A stretch of 64,000 nt of DNA from Blautia hominis (GTDB lineage Bacteria; Bacillota; Clostridia; Lachnospirales; Lachnospiraceae). The notes under the pieces are model-generated. The model saw nothing but the letters and a program-made list of their open reading frames with translations. It made no database searches and was not told where the DNA came from. Positions within the stretch are counted from its first letter, which is position 1, and each line of letters begins with the position of its first letter. The position numbers were made by a program, and so were the translations under genes. The DNA lies in contig NQOF01000001.1 of NCBI GenBank assembly GCA_002270465.1, positions 1,118,501 to 1,182,500 on the forward strand, written 5' to 3'. Below are positions 1 through 9,771 of the stretch, piece by piece.

Positions 1-136
1 AAAAAAAATAAAGAGAAAATGTTAAATATTACATCTTTTTTTCAAAATGTAACATTTTGTTCACATTTTCCCTTTTCTTTTCACAACTCTGTTTACGCCC
101 AAATCCCCCTGTGGAAGCGGCTTCTGGAAGGATTCC
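1..136. other. Non-coding window edge
   Basis: AT-rich sequence downstream of the YitT gene stop. No convincing coding frame, structural RNA or strong terminator hairpin is visible in this stretch. Confidence 0.5.
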
Positions 137-1009
137 TTACATCTCCTCCCCGCTGTGGAATCCTTCCCCGATCACCTCACGGGCATCGGTCACGATAACA
201 AAGGCTTTGGGGTCTGTCTTGGTCACCAGCTCTTTTAAGCGCACGATCTGCTTCTTACCGACCACGCAGAAGAGCATGGTTTTCTCCTCACCGGAATACA
301 TGCCTCTGGCAGATATGCCGGTCAGGCCCCTCTCCAGTTCCTCCATCAGGCTATTTGCCATCTCTGTGTGCAGGTCAGTGATGATAAATGCGATCTTGGC
401 AAATTTCATACCTTCCAGGAAGCCGTCAGTCACTTTCGTGGTGACAAAAATAGCGATCACCGCGTAGAGTGCCCTCTGCAGCCCAAAGATAAACACGCCC
501 AGTATGACGATAGCCCCATCCACCACCTGGAGGATCTGTGCAATGGAATAATGGCGCATCTTGTGCTGTATCAGCGCGGATACCATATCGGTTCCGCCTG
601 TGGTACCCTGTCCCAGGAAAATAAAACCGATCCCCACGCCCATGATCACACCCCCGAACAAGGCTGCCAGCAGCATATCATCGGGTATGATGGGAAGTTC
701 CGGTATCAGAAAAAGCCAGAGGGACAGAGCCAGGGCGCCGAAAATAGACTTTTTTGTAAATCCCCATCCCTTGATGCTCACCCCAAGGAAAAACAGGGGG
801 ACATTCAGTACCGCATTGGTGAGCCACAGGGGGATCCCGCCGGGCATCAGATTCTCAGTCAAAGATTTTATAATGATGGCTAAACCGGAAAAGCCCCCGG
901 TCACCATCTGCATATGGTCGTAAATAGAAGTGATTGAGACGGCCATCACAGCCGTCCCAATCAGTATATACACATATGCCCGCCAATTTCCTTTTTTCTC
1001 AGCAAGCAT
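137..1009 (-). CDS. YitT family membrane protein (DUF161 + DUF2179)
   Basis: Predicted integral membrane protein of about 290 residues. Five to six hydrophobic segments fill the first 200 residues, with the family-typical glycine-rich stretch VTGGFSGLAI and GQGTTGGTDM. A soluble C-terminal domain of about 80 residues (DUF2179) follows. The family is widespread in Firmicutes and its substrate is not settled. An in-frame ATG lies further upstream, but the ATG at 1009 is preferred: it has AAAGGAGAAG just upstream and begins one base after the stop of the preceding gene, which implies a two-gene operon with translational coupling. Confidence 0.9.
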   Translation of the reverse strand: MLAEKKGNWRAYVYILIGTAVMAVSITSIYDHMQMVTGGFSGLAIIIKSLTENLMPGGIPLWLTNAVLNVPLFFLGVSIKGWGFTKKSIFGALALSLWLFLIPELPIIPDDMLLAALFGGVIMGVGIGFIFLGQGTTGGTDMVSALIQHKMRHYSIAQILQVVDGAIVILGVFIFGLQRALYAVIAIFVTTKVTDGFLEGMKFAKIAFIITDLHTEMANSLMEELERGLTGISARGMYSGEEKTMLFCVVGKKQIVRLKELVTKTDPKAFVIVTDAREVIGEGFHSGEEM

Positions 1010-1010
1010 G

Positions 1011-1712
1011 TTACTCTTCTCCTTTTCCCGAGTCCTCATTCTCCTCATTATACTGTGAGACCAGCTTTTTAAATGTACTCTTTTCCAAAAGTTTTCCCAG
1101 CCAGCCCTTTTTTAATCCGACTTCTTTCTGGATTTCCTGACGCTCCCCGAGACAGAACAGGATCTTTGTGTTCATCATCTTCCTGTTATCTGCCACAAAA
1201 CGTTCGATCCCCATGTTTCTGGAACAAGTCAGGACCGCCTGGGGACTGAAAGAGTTGATCTCATTGATAATCCTGTCTACCTGGTCCGCATGAGCCTCCT
1301 CCAGACTGTCTTTTCCCAGTATCACAATATCAGGATACTTATCCTTCACATAATGATAGAATGTCTCCGTATCCTCCTCGGTCTCTCCGAGTAAAAAGAC
1401 CTGGTTCTTATAATGGGACAAAAACCAGAACAGTGTGGAAAAGAAGCCATGCTTGGCAGCCTCCTCCTCAAGCCTTTGGTCCTCAACCCCTGCCGCTTTT
1501 AAAACCTCCGGCTCATCCACCACAGCCTTGTCCAGGATCCCAATATATTCTTTCAGCTTCTCATCCTCCTGGGCAGCCATGAGCAGCTTCATATTGATAA
1601 CACCATAAGTGGAAAGCGTCTCGTTAAACCAGTTCTCATTGACGTATTCCATCACGTCCTCCACATAACATTTCTCCACGGAAATGCCCAGTACCTCTAT
1701 TCTTTCATGCAT
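1011..1712 (-). CDS. Divergent WecG/TagA/CpsF-family (GT26-like) protein
   Basis: A 233-residue soluble protein. It keeps the outline of the WecG/TagA/CpsF glycosyltransferase family: an N-terminal segment with VINMKLLMAA, a central VFLLGETEEDTETF...KYPDIVILG Rossmann-like stretch, and a C-terminal ILFCLGERQEIQKE block where active members usually carry G-x-P-K-Q-E. Family members move N-acetylmannosamine or similar sugars onto lipid-linked teichoic acid or polysaccharide precursors. The altered PKQE block makes catalysis uncertain, and no other cell-wall polysaccharide genes are adjacent. It ends one base before the YitT gene, so the two are probably co-transcribed. Confidence 0.65.
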   Translation of the reverse strand: MHERIEVLGISVEKCYVEDVMEYVNENWFNETLSTYGVINMKLLMAAQEDEKLKEYIGILDKAVVDEPEVLKAAGVEDQRLEEEAAKHGFFSTLFWFLSHYKNQVFLLGETEEDTETFYHYVKDKYPDIVILGKDSLEEAHADQVDRIINEINSFSPQAVLTCSRNMGIERFVADNRKMMNTKILFCLGERQEIQKEVGLKKGWLGKLLEKSTFKKLVSQYNEENEDSGKGEE

Positions 1713-1854
1713 AATATTTCTCCAGTAATCTTATTACAGTACCTTGTACAGCACCTCACACGCGCTTTATCTACCTACTATAGCAGACAGGCAGAGATTT
1801 TTCAAGCCGCACATCCAGGGATTCTTCCCTTCCCTTTTCCTACACTTTGTATTT

Positions 1855-2847
1855 TCAGCCAAAACCGGTCATTCCATGCGTTTCCAGAAAAGAAAATACG
1901 ATTTCGTAGTATTCTTTTGGTGCCTTGTCGGGTGCCTGTGCATGGCCCGCGCCCTCCACGATCAGGATTTCTTTTTCACAGTCCGCCGCATCGTACAGTT
2001 CATAAGCCATCTCCACAGGTACAAATGCATCCTCCTCCCCATGAATGATCAAAAGGGGAATGGTGCTTTTTTTCACAGCTTCCAGGGCAGAGGCCTCTTT
2101 CAGACTATAGCCACCGCGCATCTGCAGCATGAGGCTGGCACCGTCCACCAGGGGAAATCCGGGGATATGGAACCAGTCCTTTAACTGCTTTTTAAAAATA
2201 CTGTAAGCATCCGTATACGCACTGTCGGATACTGCCGCGATCACATGTTCCGAAAGCTCCTCCCCGGCCATCATCAGCGCGCAGGCACCTCCCATAGACT
2301 GTCCGTGTATGACTATCTGTGCACGCTCATCCATATCCAGGATCATCTCAAGCCACAGCTGATTATCCAGTCTGTCGGTCCATCCCATACCGATGAAATC
2401 GCCTTGGCTCTCACCGCTGCACCGCATATCCGGCACCAGGACCTGATATCCTCTTTTGGCATACTCATAGGCAATGGGGTACATCTCCTCTTTCCATCCG
2501 GTATAACCGTGGAGCAGCAGGACCCAGTTATGGCTCTCACCTTCCTGGTAAAACGCCCTGCTGATCAGACGGTATCCGTCTTGCGTTGTCACAGACAGCT
2601 CCTGGCTGTCAGATGTCTGCGCCCACTGGTTTGCTTTCTCCAGACTGGACATCCTGTTCTGTTCAATGTCATCTGTCTGGACAAGGGCTTCGTAACTGTC
2701 CTTGGTTATATCTTCAAAAGCCTGGGTCTGTTCCATCTTCTCCGGAACCAATGCCAGATCCACCACGATATTCGCTGCAAACACCAACAGCACAAGCAGT
2801 ATGACCAACACAACAGCCCGTCTTTTTATCCATTTTTTCTTCCGCAT
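1855..2847 (-). CDS. Membrane-anchored alpha/beta hydrolase
   Basis: A 330-residue protein with a basic N-terminus and one hydrophobic anchor (residues about 11-30), so the catalytic domain probably faces outward. The hydrolase fold is clear: oxyanion-region HGYTG near residue 113, nucleophile elbow H-G-Q-S-M-G-G with Ser near 184, acid Asp in GEEDAF near 273, and His in GAGH near 302. It resembles the YqkD/FrsA-like serine hydrolases, whose natural substrates are mostly unknown. It is a single gene, divergent from the MoxR operon. Confidence 0.85.
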   Translation of the reverse strand: MRKKKWIKRRAVVLVILLVLLVFAANIVVDLALVPEKMEQTQAFEDITKDSYEALVQTDDIEQNRMSSLEKANQWAQTSDSQELSVTTQDGYRLISRAFYQEGESHNWVLLLHGYTGWKEEMYPIAYEYAKRGYQVLVPDMRCSGESQGDFIGMGWTDRLDNQLWLEMILDMDERAQIVIHGQSMGGACALMMAGEELSEHVIAAVSDSAYTDAYSIFKKQLKDWFHIPGFPLVDGASLMLQMRGGYSLKEASALEAVKKSTIPLLIIHGEEDAFVPVEMAYELYDAADCEKEILIVEGAGHAQAPDKAPKEYYEIVFSFLETHGMTGFG

Positions 2848-2988
2848 ATTTTTACTGTCACCTTGTAGTATTTTGTCATATTTTATACATTATACCTGTT
2901 TTTTTTCTGCTGCGCAATAACCATTGCGCTTCACAGGGCAGCCCGCGGACAATAAGCAATAATGGGCAGATAAAAGCTTTTTTAAACA

Positions 2989-3020
2989 TTTACACTGTTC
3001 CTTTACTTTGTTATTATAAT
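2989..3020 (+). promoter_or_regulatory. Possible promoter of the MoxR operon
   Basis: A TATAAT -10 box is at 3015-3020. The best upstream hexamer, TTTACA at 2989-2994, sits 20 bases away, longer than ideal. The ATG at 3049 follows an AAGGGGGA ribosome binding site. Confidence 0.35.
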
Positions 3021-3048
3021 ACTATACGAAAAACAAGGGGGATCTTAT

Positions 3049-3987
3049 ATGCCTCAGTCAGAAATATTGAAAAAGATCATGGACAACATGGAATCTGCCA
3101 TTGTGGGGAAACGCAGGGTCATAGAACTGGCACTGGTCACCCTACTTTCCGACGGCCACCTTCTTCTGGAGGATGTACCCGGAGTGGGAAAGACAACCTT
3201 GGGAAAAGCGCTTGCCCAGTCTATTCAGTGCAGTTTTGCCAGAATCCAGTTTACCCCTGATACCCTGCCGGGGGACGTGACCGGCATGTCCATGTACCAG
3301 ATGCAGACCGGGGAATTCCGTTATGTTCCCGGTGTTGTAATGAATGACATCCTGCTGGCCGACGAAATCAACCGCACCTCCCCCAAGACCCAGGCAAGTC
3401 TTCTGGAGGCCATGGAGGAACAGCAGGTCACAGTGGACGGCACCACATATGCACTGCCTGAGCTTTTCATGGTGATCGCCACACAGAATCCTGTGGAACA
3501 GCTTGGCACCTACCGTCTGCCGGAGGCACAGCTTGACCGGTTTATGATGAAGATCTCCATGGGATATCCTGAGACCCCTGCAGACGAGGCGGATATTGTG
3601 CGGCGCATGGTAAACGGAGAACCCCTGAAAAAGCTCGGCCCGGTCAGTACCAGGGAGGAACTTATAAGTATCAAAGAGGAGATCAAAACAGTCACCGTAC
3701 ACCATGATGTGATGGCTTACGCGGTAGAAATTGCCAGAAATACCAGAAAAAGCAGATATTTATCCCTGGGTGCAAGCCCCAGAGCCGCCATTGCCCTGGT
3801 GCGGGCTGCCAAAAGCCGTGCCTATCTGGAGGGGCGCATGTATACCACGCCTGAAGATATTGCGGCTCTGGCGCCTCCGGTGCTCCTGCATAGGCTGATC
3901 CTGTCTTCCGAGGCCAGGCTGGAGGGAAAAAAGGAAAAGGAGATGCTGCAGGAAGCCATGCGCGCAGCTCATGTACCTGTCCTGTGA
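3049..3987 (+). CDS. MoxR-family AAA+ ATPase
   Basis: A 312-residue AAA+ protein of the MoxR/RavA group. Walker A GVGKTT lies near residues 45-50 and Walker B ILLADEINR near 101-109; a sensor region reads VIATQNPVEQLGTYRLPEAQLDRF, as typical for MoxR, and is followed by the lid domain. MoxR ATPases act as chaperones that remodel or activate partner proteins, usually encoded next door with DUF58 or VWA domains. Its stop overlaps the GTG start of the DUF58 gene, so the partners are translationally coupled. The protein substrate is unknown. Confidence 0.93.
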   Translation: MPQSEILKKIMDNMESAIVGKRRVIELALVTLLSDGHLLLEDVPGVGKTTLGKALAQSIQCSFARIQFTPDTLPGDVTGMSMYQMQTGEFRYVPGVVMNDILLADEINRTSPKTQASLLEAMEEQQVTVDGTTYALPELFMVIATQNPVEQLGTYRLPEAQLDRFMMKISMGYPETPADEADIVRRMVNGEPLKKLGPVSTREELISIKEEIKTVTVHHDVMAYAVEIARNTRKSRYLSLGASPRAAIALVRAAKSRAYLEGRMYTTPEDIAALAPPVLLHRLILSSEARLEGKKEKEMLQEAMRAAHVPVL

Positions 3988-5072
3988 AAAAAGCCGCCTA
4001 TCTGCTTTTTCTCATAGGCAGCACCGTGCTGGTCAGCTTTCAGGGCAAGGCAGTTTCCTATCTGCTCTTCTACTTTGCCCTGCTGCTGCCGCTGCTGGCC
4101 CTGCTTTACTCTGCCTATGTGTATTACCGTTTTAAGATCGTCCAGGATGTATCACACCTTGTGGTAAAAGGAGAGAAAGTACCCTACCGCCTTATTCTCG
4201 GCAATGAGGACTTTCTGCCATTTACCGATATTACCCTGCACTTTTATACGGATATGGTCAGAATGCAGCATGACAGCTCAGAACAAAAAATGGACCATCT
4301 CTGTCTTCTCCCCCATACGCAGAAACAGATGGATACGAAAATGTACTGTAAATACAGAGGCACCTATCCCGTTGGTGTGAAAAGTGTCACCGTCACGGAT
4401 TTTCTGGGTCTTTTTACCATCACTTATCCTATGATGTCCCAGGTCCGCCTGACCGCTAAACCACGCATTCTTCCTCTGGAGCGCCTGAATCTAGCACTGC
4501 AGAAAAAGGACCCGAAAAACACGCTGTTCCCCACCACGCGTCTGCAGAACCTGCCCGACTATGAAGTACGCCGCTATCAAAGCGGGGACTCCAAAAAATA
4601 CATACACTGGAAAAATTCTGCCAGGACCGGAGAACTTCTTGTCCGAAAACAGATGCCGGAGGAGTTGTTTGAAACGATCGTTATACTGGACTTATATCCA
4701 ATCCAAGGGGATACGGAAAAACGGCTGCAGACAGAGGACAATATACTGGAAGCTGCCCTCTCCTTTCTGCAGGACTGTTATCTGAAAAAGATCCCGGTCC
4801 GGGTGGTCTATATGGATTCGGAGCTCAGGGAATTACTCATAGATGTCCGCTCCGGTTTCGACGCCTTTTATGAAAAATGCGCAGATATGGCCTTTGAGTC
4901 CCCGCTTCCCCTTGAACAAGTGTGGAGCCGGTATGCCGCCCGCCTGGCAGGTACCGGGGCATACATTCTCATCACCGCCTCCCTGACACCGGCTCTTACA
5001 GAGGCTGCCCGGGAGAGCCGCCTGCTTGGAAACGAAGTGCTGTGTATTAATGCAGGAGAGTTGCGTTTATGA
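3984..5072 (+). CDS. DUF58 domain membrane protein
   Basis: A 362-residue protein. Two hydrophobic helices (residues about 5-45) are followed by a soluble region holding the DUF58 signature: YQSGDSKKYIHWKNSART near residues 195-212, then a VWA-like fold with VILDLYP. DUF58 proteins nearly always sit beside a MoxR ATPase and often a transglutaminase, as here; the trio is thought to act in envelope processes, but the biochemistry is open. The start is GTG at 3984, overlapping the MoxR stop by four bases (GTGA). The end overlaps the next ATG in the same way. Confidence 0.9.
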   Translation: MKKAAYLLFLIGSTVLVSFQGKAVSYLLFYFALLLPLLALLYSAYVYYRFKIVQDVSHLVVKGEKVPYRLILGNEDFLPFTDITLHFYTDMVRMQHDSSEQKMDHLCLLPHTQKQMDTKMYCKYRGTYPVGVKSVTVTDFLGLFTITYPMMSQVRLTAKPRILPLERLNLALQKKDPKNTLFPTTRLQNLPDYEVRRYQSGDSKKYIHWKNSARTGELLVRKQMPEELFETIVILDLYPIQGDTEKRLQTEDNILEAALSFLQDCYLKKIPVRVVYMDSELRELLIDVRSGFDAFYEKCADMAFESPLPLEQVWSRYAARLAGTGAYILITASLTPALTEAARESRLLGNEVLCINAGELRL

Positions 5073-7246
5073 AAAGATACCGTGAATTGATTGGAAGATA
5101 TCATGAAAGTCTCCATGGAGCCTGTCTCTGTACAGGCTTTCTTTTGCTGGCTGATTCTTTCTGGGATCTGAACTGGCCTTCACTGCTTTTGACTGTGTGT
5201 GCCGTACTTTTCTGTTTTCTTCTCCACTATGCGGTTCAGAAAGAGGCTGTCATTCCTGCCGGTCTTCTTCTGGTCATCCTGCATTTTGGGGTTCTGCTCT
5301 TTTTCCATTTCACCCACAGGGACCCGCAGTTTTTCCTGCCCTTCCTGGCAATGGAAACCGCCTGCATCGCCGCGTCCGTTTACTGTTATTTTGCAGTCCG
5401 CCGCCTGTATTTGGCCCTGCCTCTCCTTGCGTCAGAACTGGCCTGCCTTATTTATTACGGGGTCGAAGGAATTCCTTTGTCAAAGTGGACTATCTGCCTG
5501 GTATTTTTCTGCTGTATGTTGTTTCTGGCGGAAGCTGCAGGCCGGAAAAAGGGAGTGGGAAAACAGGATGTGTTTTTCCTTGCCCCGCTTTTTCTGGCAT
5601 CTCTTCTTCTGCTCAGCCTGCTCCCTGTAAAGGATACCCCCATCCGCTGGGAGAGAATCCGCAATGCGGCGGACGCAGTACAGGAAAAAGCCGCTGCCCT
5701 GATCGTAAGCCTGGATTATCTCTTCTCCGGCACCTCAGGTACTTATTCCCTGGCCCATACCGGATACAGTTCTAAGGGAAACCTTGGCGGCAGTCTGGTC
5801 CAATCCAATAAAGCCCAGATCTCCGTTGCCGGGGACCGGACCAAATCGCCCCTGTACCTGAAGGGAACGGTCTACGACACTTACACGGGAACCTCCTGGG
5901 AACAAGGCCCCCTCTCCCCCAAAAACGGCACGAGAGAATACCGGGAACAATACAGGCAGATAAACGAAGCACTGACCACTTCCGGGCTGACAGATGAGGA
6001 GATCCGCTCTCTGACCCATCTGTGTACAGTGGAAATAAAATTCGAGGGACTGAAAACAAAAAGCCTGTTCCACGCGCCGAATACCTGGCGGTTTCATCTG
6101 CCGGACGCGCTGGAACCGGACACTTTTGGGGGCACCATTCTTCTTCCCAAAGCCAAAGGGGTTGGATTTACCTATGAAGTGCAGTTTCTGGAAATCAATT
6201 ATGAAAGTGACGATTTCCGAAAACTACTGACAGAGGCCCCGGCCTCTCACAGCGATAGATCCTGTACTGCCCTTCCCGAAGACCTTCCTTTACGGGTTTA
6301 CGATCTGGCCAAAGAGATCACCCGCGGCTGCGGGACCCCCTACGAAGAGCTGGAAGCCATCCGCACATACCTGAGCAGCTATCAATATACCACCACTGTG
6401 GACTCTCCTGAGGAGGGCAGGGATTTTGCAGATGTCTTTCTCTTTGACACAAAGACCGGCTACTGTACTTCCTTTGCCACAGCCATGGCCATACTTGGGC
6501 GCTGCCGCAGCATTCCCACCCGATACGTGGAGGGATTTGCCACAGACCGTACCTGTGACACGGAAAACACCCAGATACATCTTGGGGGGTCCAGTGCCCA
6601 TGCCTGGGCCGAAGCTTATCTGGAGCCAATAGGCTGGGTGCCTTTTGACCCCACCCCCGGATATTCTTCGGACACGGCTTCCGGCTGGGAGGAACATGCC
6701 CCCGAGGACGCTTCTTCCCCTTCATCTCCAGGCACGCCCGGCAGTATGGATGGTTCCCCTGCACAGAACAGAGAAGAGGACACCCCTGCGGATGAGCCCC
6801 GGACAGCAGCAGGCCTATACAAAGGATTTCTGCGCACACTTTTAAAGCTCCTTCCCATTTTTATCCTTCTGGCTGCTGCCTGTGTTCTTGGGACTGCTGT
6901 TCTCCTGTTCCGGAAATTCATGCGGCACAGAGCCTATGCCTCTATGGATGACTACCAAAAGATACTTTTCCTCATGGATAAACTCTTCCGGCTTGGAAAA
7001 CTGTCGAACCTGCCATTCCAGGAGGGAGAAACCCTTCTGGAATATGAAGAAAAGGCCGCCGGTGCCCTTGATGCGCCCGATGCAGCCTTGACTGATCTGT
7101 TCCGGATCTTCCGCCAAATCCGCTATGGAGGACAGAAGGCTTCACCGGAAACCGTCTTATATATGGAAGCCTATATCCGCTCCCTGGAAAAGCAGTATAA
7201 AAACAACTGCTCCCGCACAGGCCGGATGCTGTACCGCCTGCGGTAG
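5069..7246 (+). CDS. Transglutaminase-like membrane protein (TgpA type)
   Basis: A 725-residue protein. About six N-terminal membrane helices (to residue about 200) precede an extracytoplasmic region with a transglutaminase-like core. The catalytic triad is intact: Cys near 466 in TGYCTSFA, His near 511 in SSAHAWAE, Asp near 527 in PFDPTPGY. A Pro/Ser-rich linker, one more membrane helix (about 590-615) and a cytoplasmic tail with a DUF4129-like end follow. Members may act as transglutaminases or proteases at the cell surface. It is the last gene of the MoxR-DUF58 operon, joined by an ATGA overlap. Confidence 0.9.
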   Translation: MKRYRELIGRYHESLHGACLCTGFLLLADSFWDLNWPSLLLTVCAVLFCFLLHYAVQKEAVIPAGLLLVILHFGVLLFFHFTHRDPQFFLPFLAMETACIAASVYCYFAVRRLYLALPLLASELACLIYYGVEGIPLSKWTICLVFFCCMLFLAEAAGRKKGVGKQDVFFLAPLFLASLLLLSLLPVKDTPIRWERIRNAADAVQEKAAALIVSLDYLFSGTSGTYSLAHTGYSSKGNLGGSLVQSNKAQISVAGDRTKSPLYLKGTVYDTYTGTSWEQGPLSPKNGTREYREQYRQINEALTTSGLTDEEIRSLTHLCTVEIKFEGLKTKSLFHAPNTWRFHLPDALEPDTFGGTILLPKAKGVGFTYEVQFLEINYESDDFRKLLTEAPASHSDRSCTALPEDLPLRVYDLAKEITRGCGTPYEELEAIRTYLSSYQYTTTVDSPEEGRDFADVFLFDTKTGYCTSFATAMAILGRCRSIPTRYVEGFATDRTCDTENTQIHLGGSSAHAWAEAYLEPIGWVPFDPTPGYSSDTASGWEEHAPEDASSPSSPGTPGSMDGSPAQNREEDTPADEPRTAAGLYKGFLRTLLKLLPIFILLAAACVLGTAVLLFRKFMRHRAYASMDDYQKILFLMDKLFRLGKLSNLPFQEGETLLEYEEKAAGALDAPDAALTDLFRIFRQIRYGGQKASPETVLYMEAYIRSLEKQYKNNCSRTGRMLYRLR

Positions 7247-7267
7247 GTACGGCATCCATCCGCTCAC

Positions 7268-9769
7268 TCAGCGGATCTCAATGATACCGTCCCTGACACA
7301 TCTGACAAAAACAGGCACAAGCCTGGGATCAAACTGTCTGCCGGATTCCTCCTCCAGATTGCGGAGGGCATCCTCCACCTCTATTCCGGGCTTGTAGCTT
7401 CTCACAGTGACCATGGCGTCAAAGGAATCCGCAACACACAGAATTCTGGCCATAAGGGGAATCTCTTCCCCTTTTATGCCTCGTGGATACCCTTTTCCGT
7501 CATATCTCTCATGATGGCCTATCACAGCCGGTATAACATAGTCCAGAGAGGGCAGGTGCCGGATAATGCCGATGGAAAGTTCCACATGGGATTTCACTTT
7601 CTCATATTCTTCGGGGGTAAGCCTGCCCGGCTTATTCAAAACGCTCTCCTCAATCCCAATCTTGCCGATATCGTGAAGAAGCCCTGCCTCATAGATGATC
7701 TTAAGCCCCTCCTCATTCATACCGTAAGCTCTCGCCAGTTCCCTTGCGTAATAAGCCACATTTTCCGAATGGCTGAAGGTATAGTGGTCCTTAGCATCAA
7801 TGGCAGCTGTCAGCGCATAGATGGTCGGCGCGTAGTCGGAATAAACACCCGGCTGGTACCCCATCTGTGAAGGGCGCTCCCCGCCGTTGCCTTCCTTATA
7901 AATGACTGTCCTGTTTTTCCCGGCCTTCTTTGCATAATAGACCGCCGTGTCTGCATGGCCGATCAGATCGTGGAAATCGTGGATGGGACAGACCCCCAAA
8001 GCAATCCCGCAGCTCACGGTGAGGATCTTCATGGCATTTTCACCGGATGTAGAATTCATCTCCCGCACCTGCTCTGATATCCTGTCTGCAACCGCCTTTG
8101 CCTCCTCCTCCGTGGTCCCGGGAAGCATGACGGTAAAAACTTTACCGGAATATCTGGCCACCATTCCCTTTTTTCCCACCTCTGCCTGGATGATCTCTGC
8201 GATCCGCTTCAGGGCATCATCCCCCGCCCCCGTGCCGTAGAGTTGGTTGTACAGCTTAAAATCATCCACATCGATCATAATGATGGAGCCAAAGGCATAG
8301 GTCTGGCTCTCACAGCACTGTTCCAGCACCTCATAAAAATATTTGCGGTTGGCTGCTCCGGTCAGATAATCCCTCCTGGCCTCCTGATACGCTTTCTCAT
8401 AAAGCCTGGAATTCTGTATGGCGATAAACGCTACTGAGCTAATTGATTCAAAGAAATTCAGGTCTCCGGCAGTGTATTTCTCCCCGTTCTTTTTCCCGGT
8501 CAGAAAGATCAGTCCCAGATATTGTTCATCATCTTTTATTCCGGCAATACACTCAATCTTATATTTGGGCATTTTTCTGCGTATCTCAGCCATGAATTTT
8601 TTATATTCCGGTGTATTCCTGTGCTCTCTTGAAAGAATGCATCCCCCGGATTCTCTCAGCAGGCCAAAAACCTTCTCATCCTTTGGTATGACACAGGATA
8701 TTTCCTCTGTCTTTTGGTTTCCCTGTGTCAGCACATAATCCCCGGCTTCATCTTTCAGGAAAATAAGGACCGCCTCAGCCGGCACTGCTTTTTCTATGGT
8801 CTGCATCAGCTGTCCCAGGATCTCTCCCACATTTGTCAGATAGGAGACCCCTGTACTGAATTCTCCGATACACCTGGACTGCGTGATCTCATCCTTTTCA
8901 AAGACGGTATCAAGGGCTGCCTTGATGATAAAATAGATCAATACTGCTGCCAGGACCATACTGAGTGCTGCGACCATGGTAAGCTGCGTCTCTTTAAATC
9001 CAAAATATTTCTCTAAAGCCGCGTTATAATTCGGGATGAAACTATAAAAAATGAGCGTGGAGATCACAAAGGCTGCCACAAAACAGTTAGCCTTTGACAC
9101 CAGAAGGTCAAGACGGAACAGGCGCTTCTGATATAACGCATAATACACACAGACCGCCATGACAATACCCGAACATATATCAATGGGAAAACCACGAAAC
9201 ACCGGAAGGGCAATCCCTATCTGTCCCAGTGCCAGCGCCCCGATCCCCAACCACACCGGCCTTAAACTTTTTCCTGCAAATTTATTTTCTCTGCTGTTCT
9301 CATATACCATGCGGCTGCATGCAAACAAAGCCCCGCCCTCCACCAGAAACGGGATCACCACCTGCCAGCGCAAATGGTAAACATAGGCATTACTGCCGTT
9401 TCCCAGGCTCAGGACCTCCGGGGGCTGCACAAAAATACTGTATTTGTAATTCACCAACAGCATGAGAATGATCGCTGCCGTCCAGAAATGGATATGGTAC
9501 GACTTTTCAACACGCAGAAATCTTTTCAGAAAGCGGTAGAAAACAAGCGGAATCATCAAAAGCCCCGTGAGGGAAACATGAAACCAGAAACCCTCGGAGG
9601 GCCAATAGGCAAGCCTCATAAAGAGGGAACCGCTGGCCCATATGACCATGGTCAGCAAAAGTTCCATAAAAGCGTAGATCGCCGCATCCTTCTTTGCTGC
9701 CAAGAAGGATATCAGCAAAAATAGGTAACAGAACAGCGCAATGATCGGTACAATCGTAAAACTGCTCAT
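7268..9769 (-). CDS. Membrane HD-GYP phosphodiesterase with degenerate GGDEF domain
   Basis: About 833 residues. Eight or so N-terminal helices form a 7TM-type sensor region; then come a GAF-like domain (about 300-450), a GGDEF-fold domain (about 470-640) and a C-terminal HD-GYP domain. HD-GYP residues are intact (LLHDIGKIGI, HHERYDGKGYPRG), predicting hydrolysis of cyclic di-GMP. The GGDEF signature is replaced by SGKVF, so cyclase activity is unlikely and the domain may only sense nucleotide. The ATG at 9769 is preferred because it starts just after the nth stop; an in-frame ATG at 9811 inside nth is the alternative. Confidence 0.85.
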   Translation of the reverse strand: MSSFTIVPIIALFCYLFLLISFLAAKKDAAIYAFMELLLTMVIWASGSLFMRLAYWPSEGFWFHVSLTGLLMIPLVFYRFLKRFLRVEKSYHIHFWTAAIILMLLVNYKYSIFVQPPEVLSLGNGSNAYVYHLRWQVVIPFLVEGGALFACSRMVYENSRENKFAGKSLRPVWLGIGALALGQIGIALPVFRGFPIDICSGIVMAVCVYYALYQKRLFRLDLLVSKANCFVAAFVISTLIFYSFIPNYNAALEKYFGFKETQLTMVAALSMVLAAVLIYFIIKAALDTVFEKDEITQSRCIGEFSTGVSYLTNVGEILGQLMQTIEKAVPAEAVLIFLKDEAGDYVLTQGNQKTEEISCVIPKDEKVFGLLRESGGCILSREHRNTPEYKKFMAEIRRKMPKYKIECIAGIKDDEQYLGLIFLTGKKNGEKYTAGDLNFFESISSVAFIAIQNSRLYEKAYQEARRDYLTGAANRKYFYEVLEQCCESQTYAFGSIIMIDVDDFKLYNQLYGTGAGDDALKRIAEIIQAEVGKKGMVARYSGKVFTVMLPGTTEEEAKAVADRISEQVREMNSTSGENAMKILTVSCGIALGVCPIHDFHDLIGHADTAVYYAKKAGKNRTVIYKEGNGGERPSQMGYQPGVYSDYAPTIYALTAAIDAKDHYTFSHSENVAYYARELARAYGMNEEGLKIIYEAGLLHDIGKIGIEESVLNKPGRLTPEEYEKVKSHVELSIGIIRHLPSLDYVIPAVIGHHERYDGKGYPRGIKGEEIPLMARILCVADSFDAMVTVRSYKPGIEVEDALRNLEEESGRQFDPRLVPVFVRCVRDGIIEIR

Positions 9770-9771
9770 CC

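Noticed and set aside
368-923. Plus-strand frames opposite the YitT gene (up to 171 codons)
   Set aside because: They are antisense shadows of a clear membrane protein gene.
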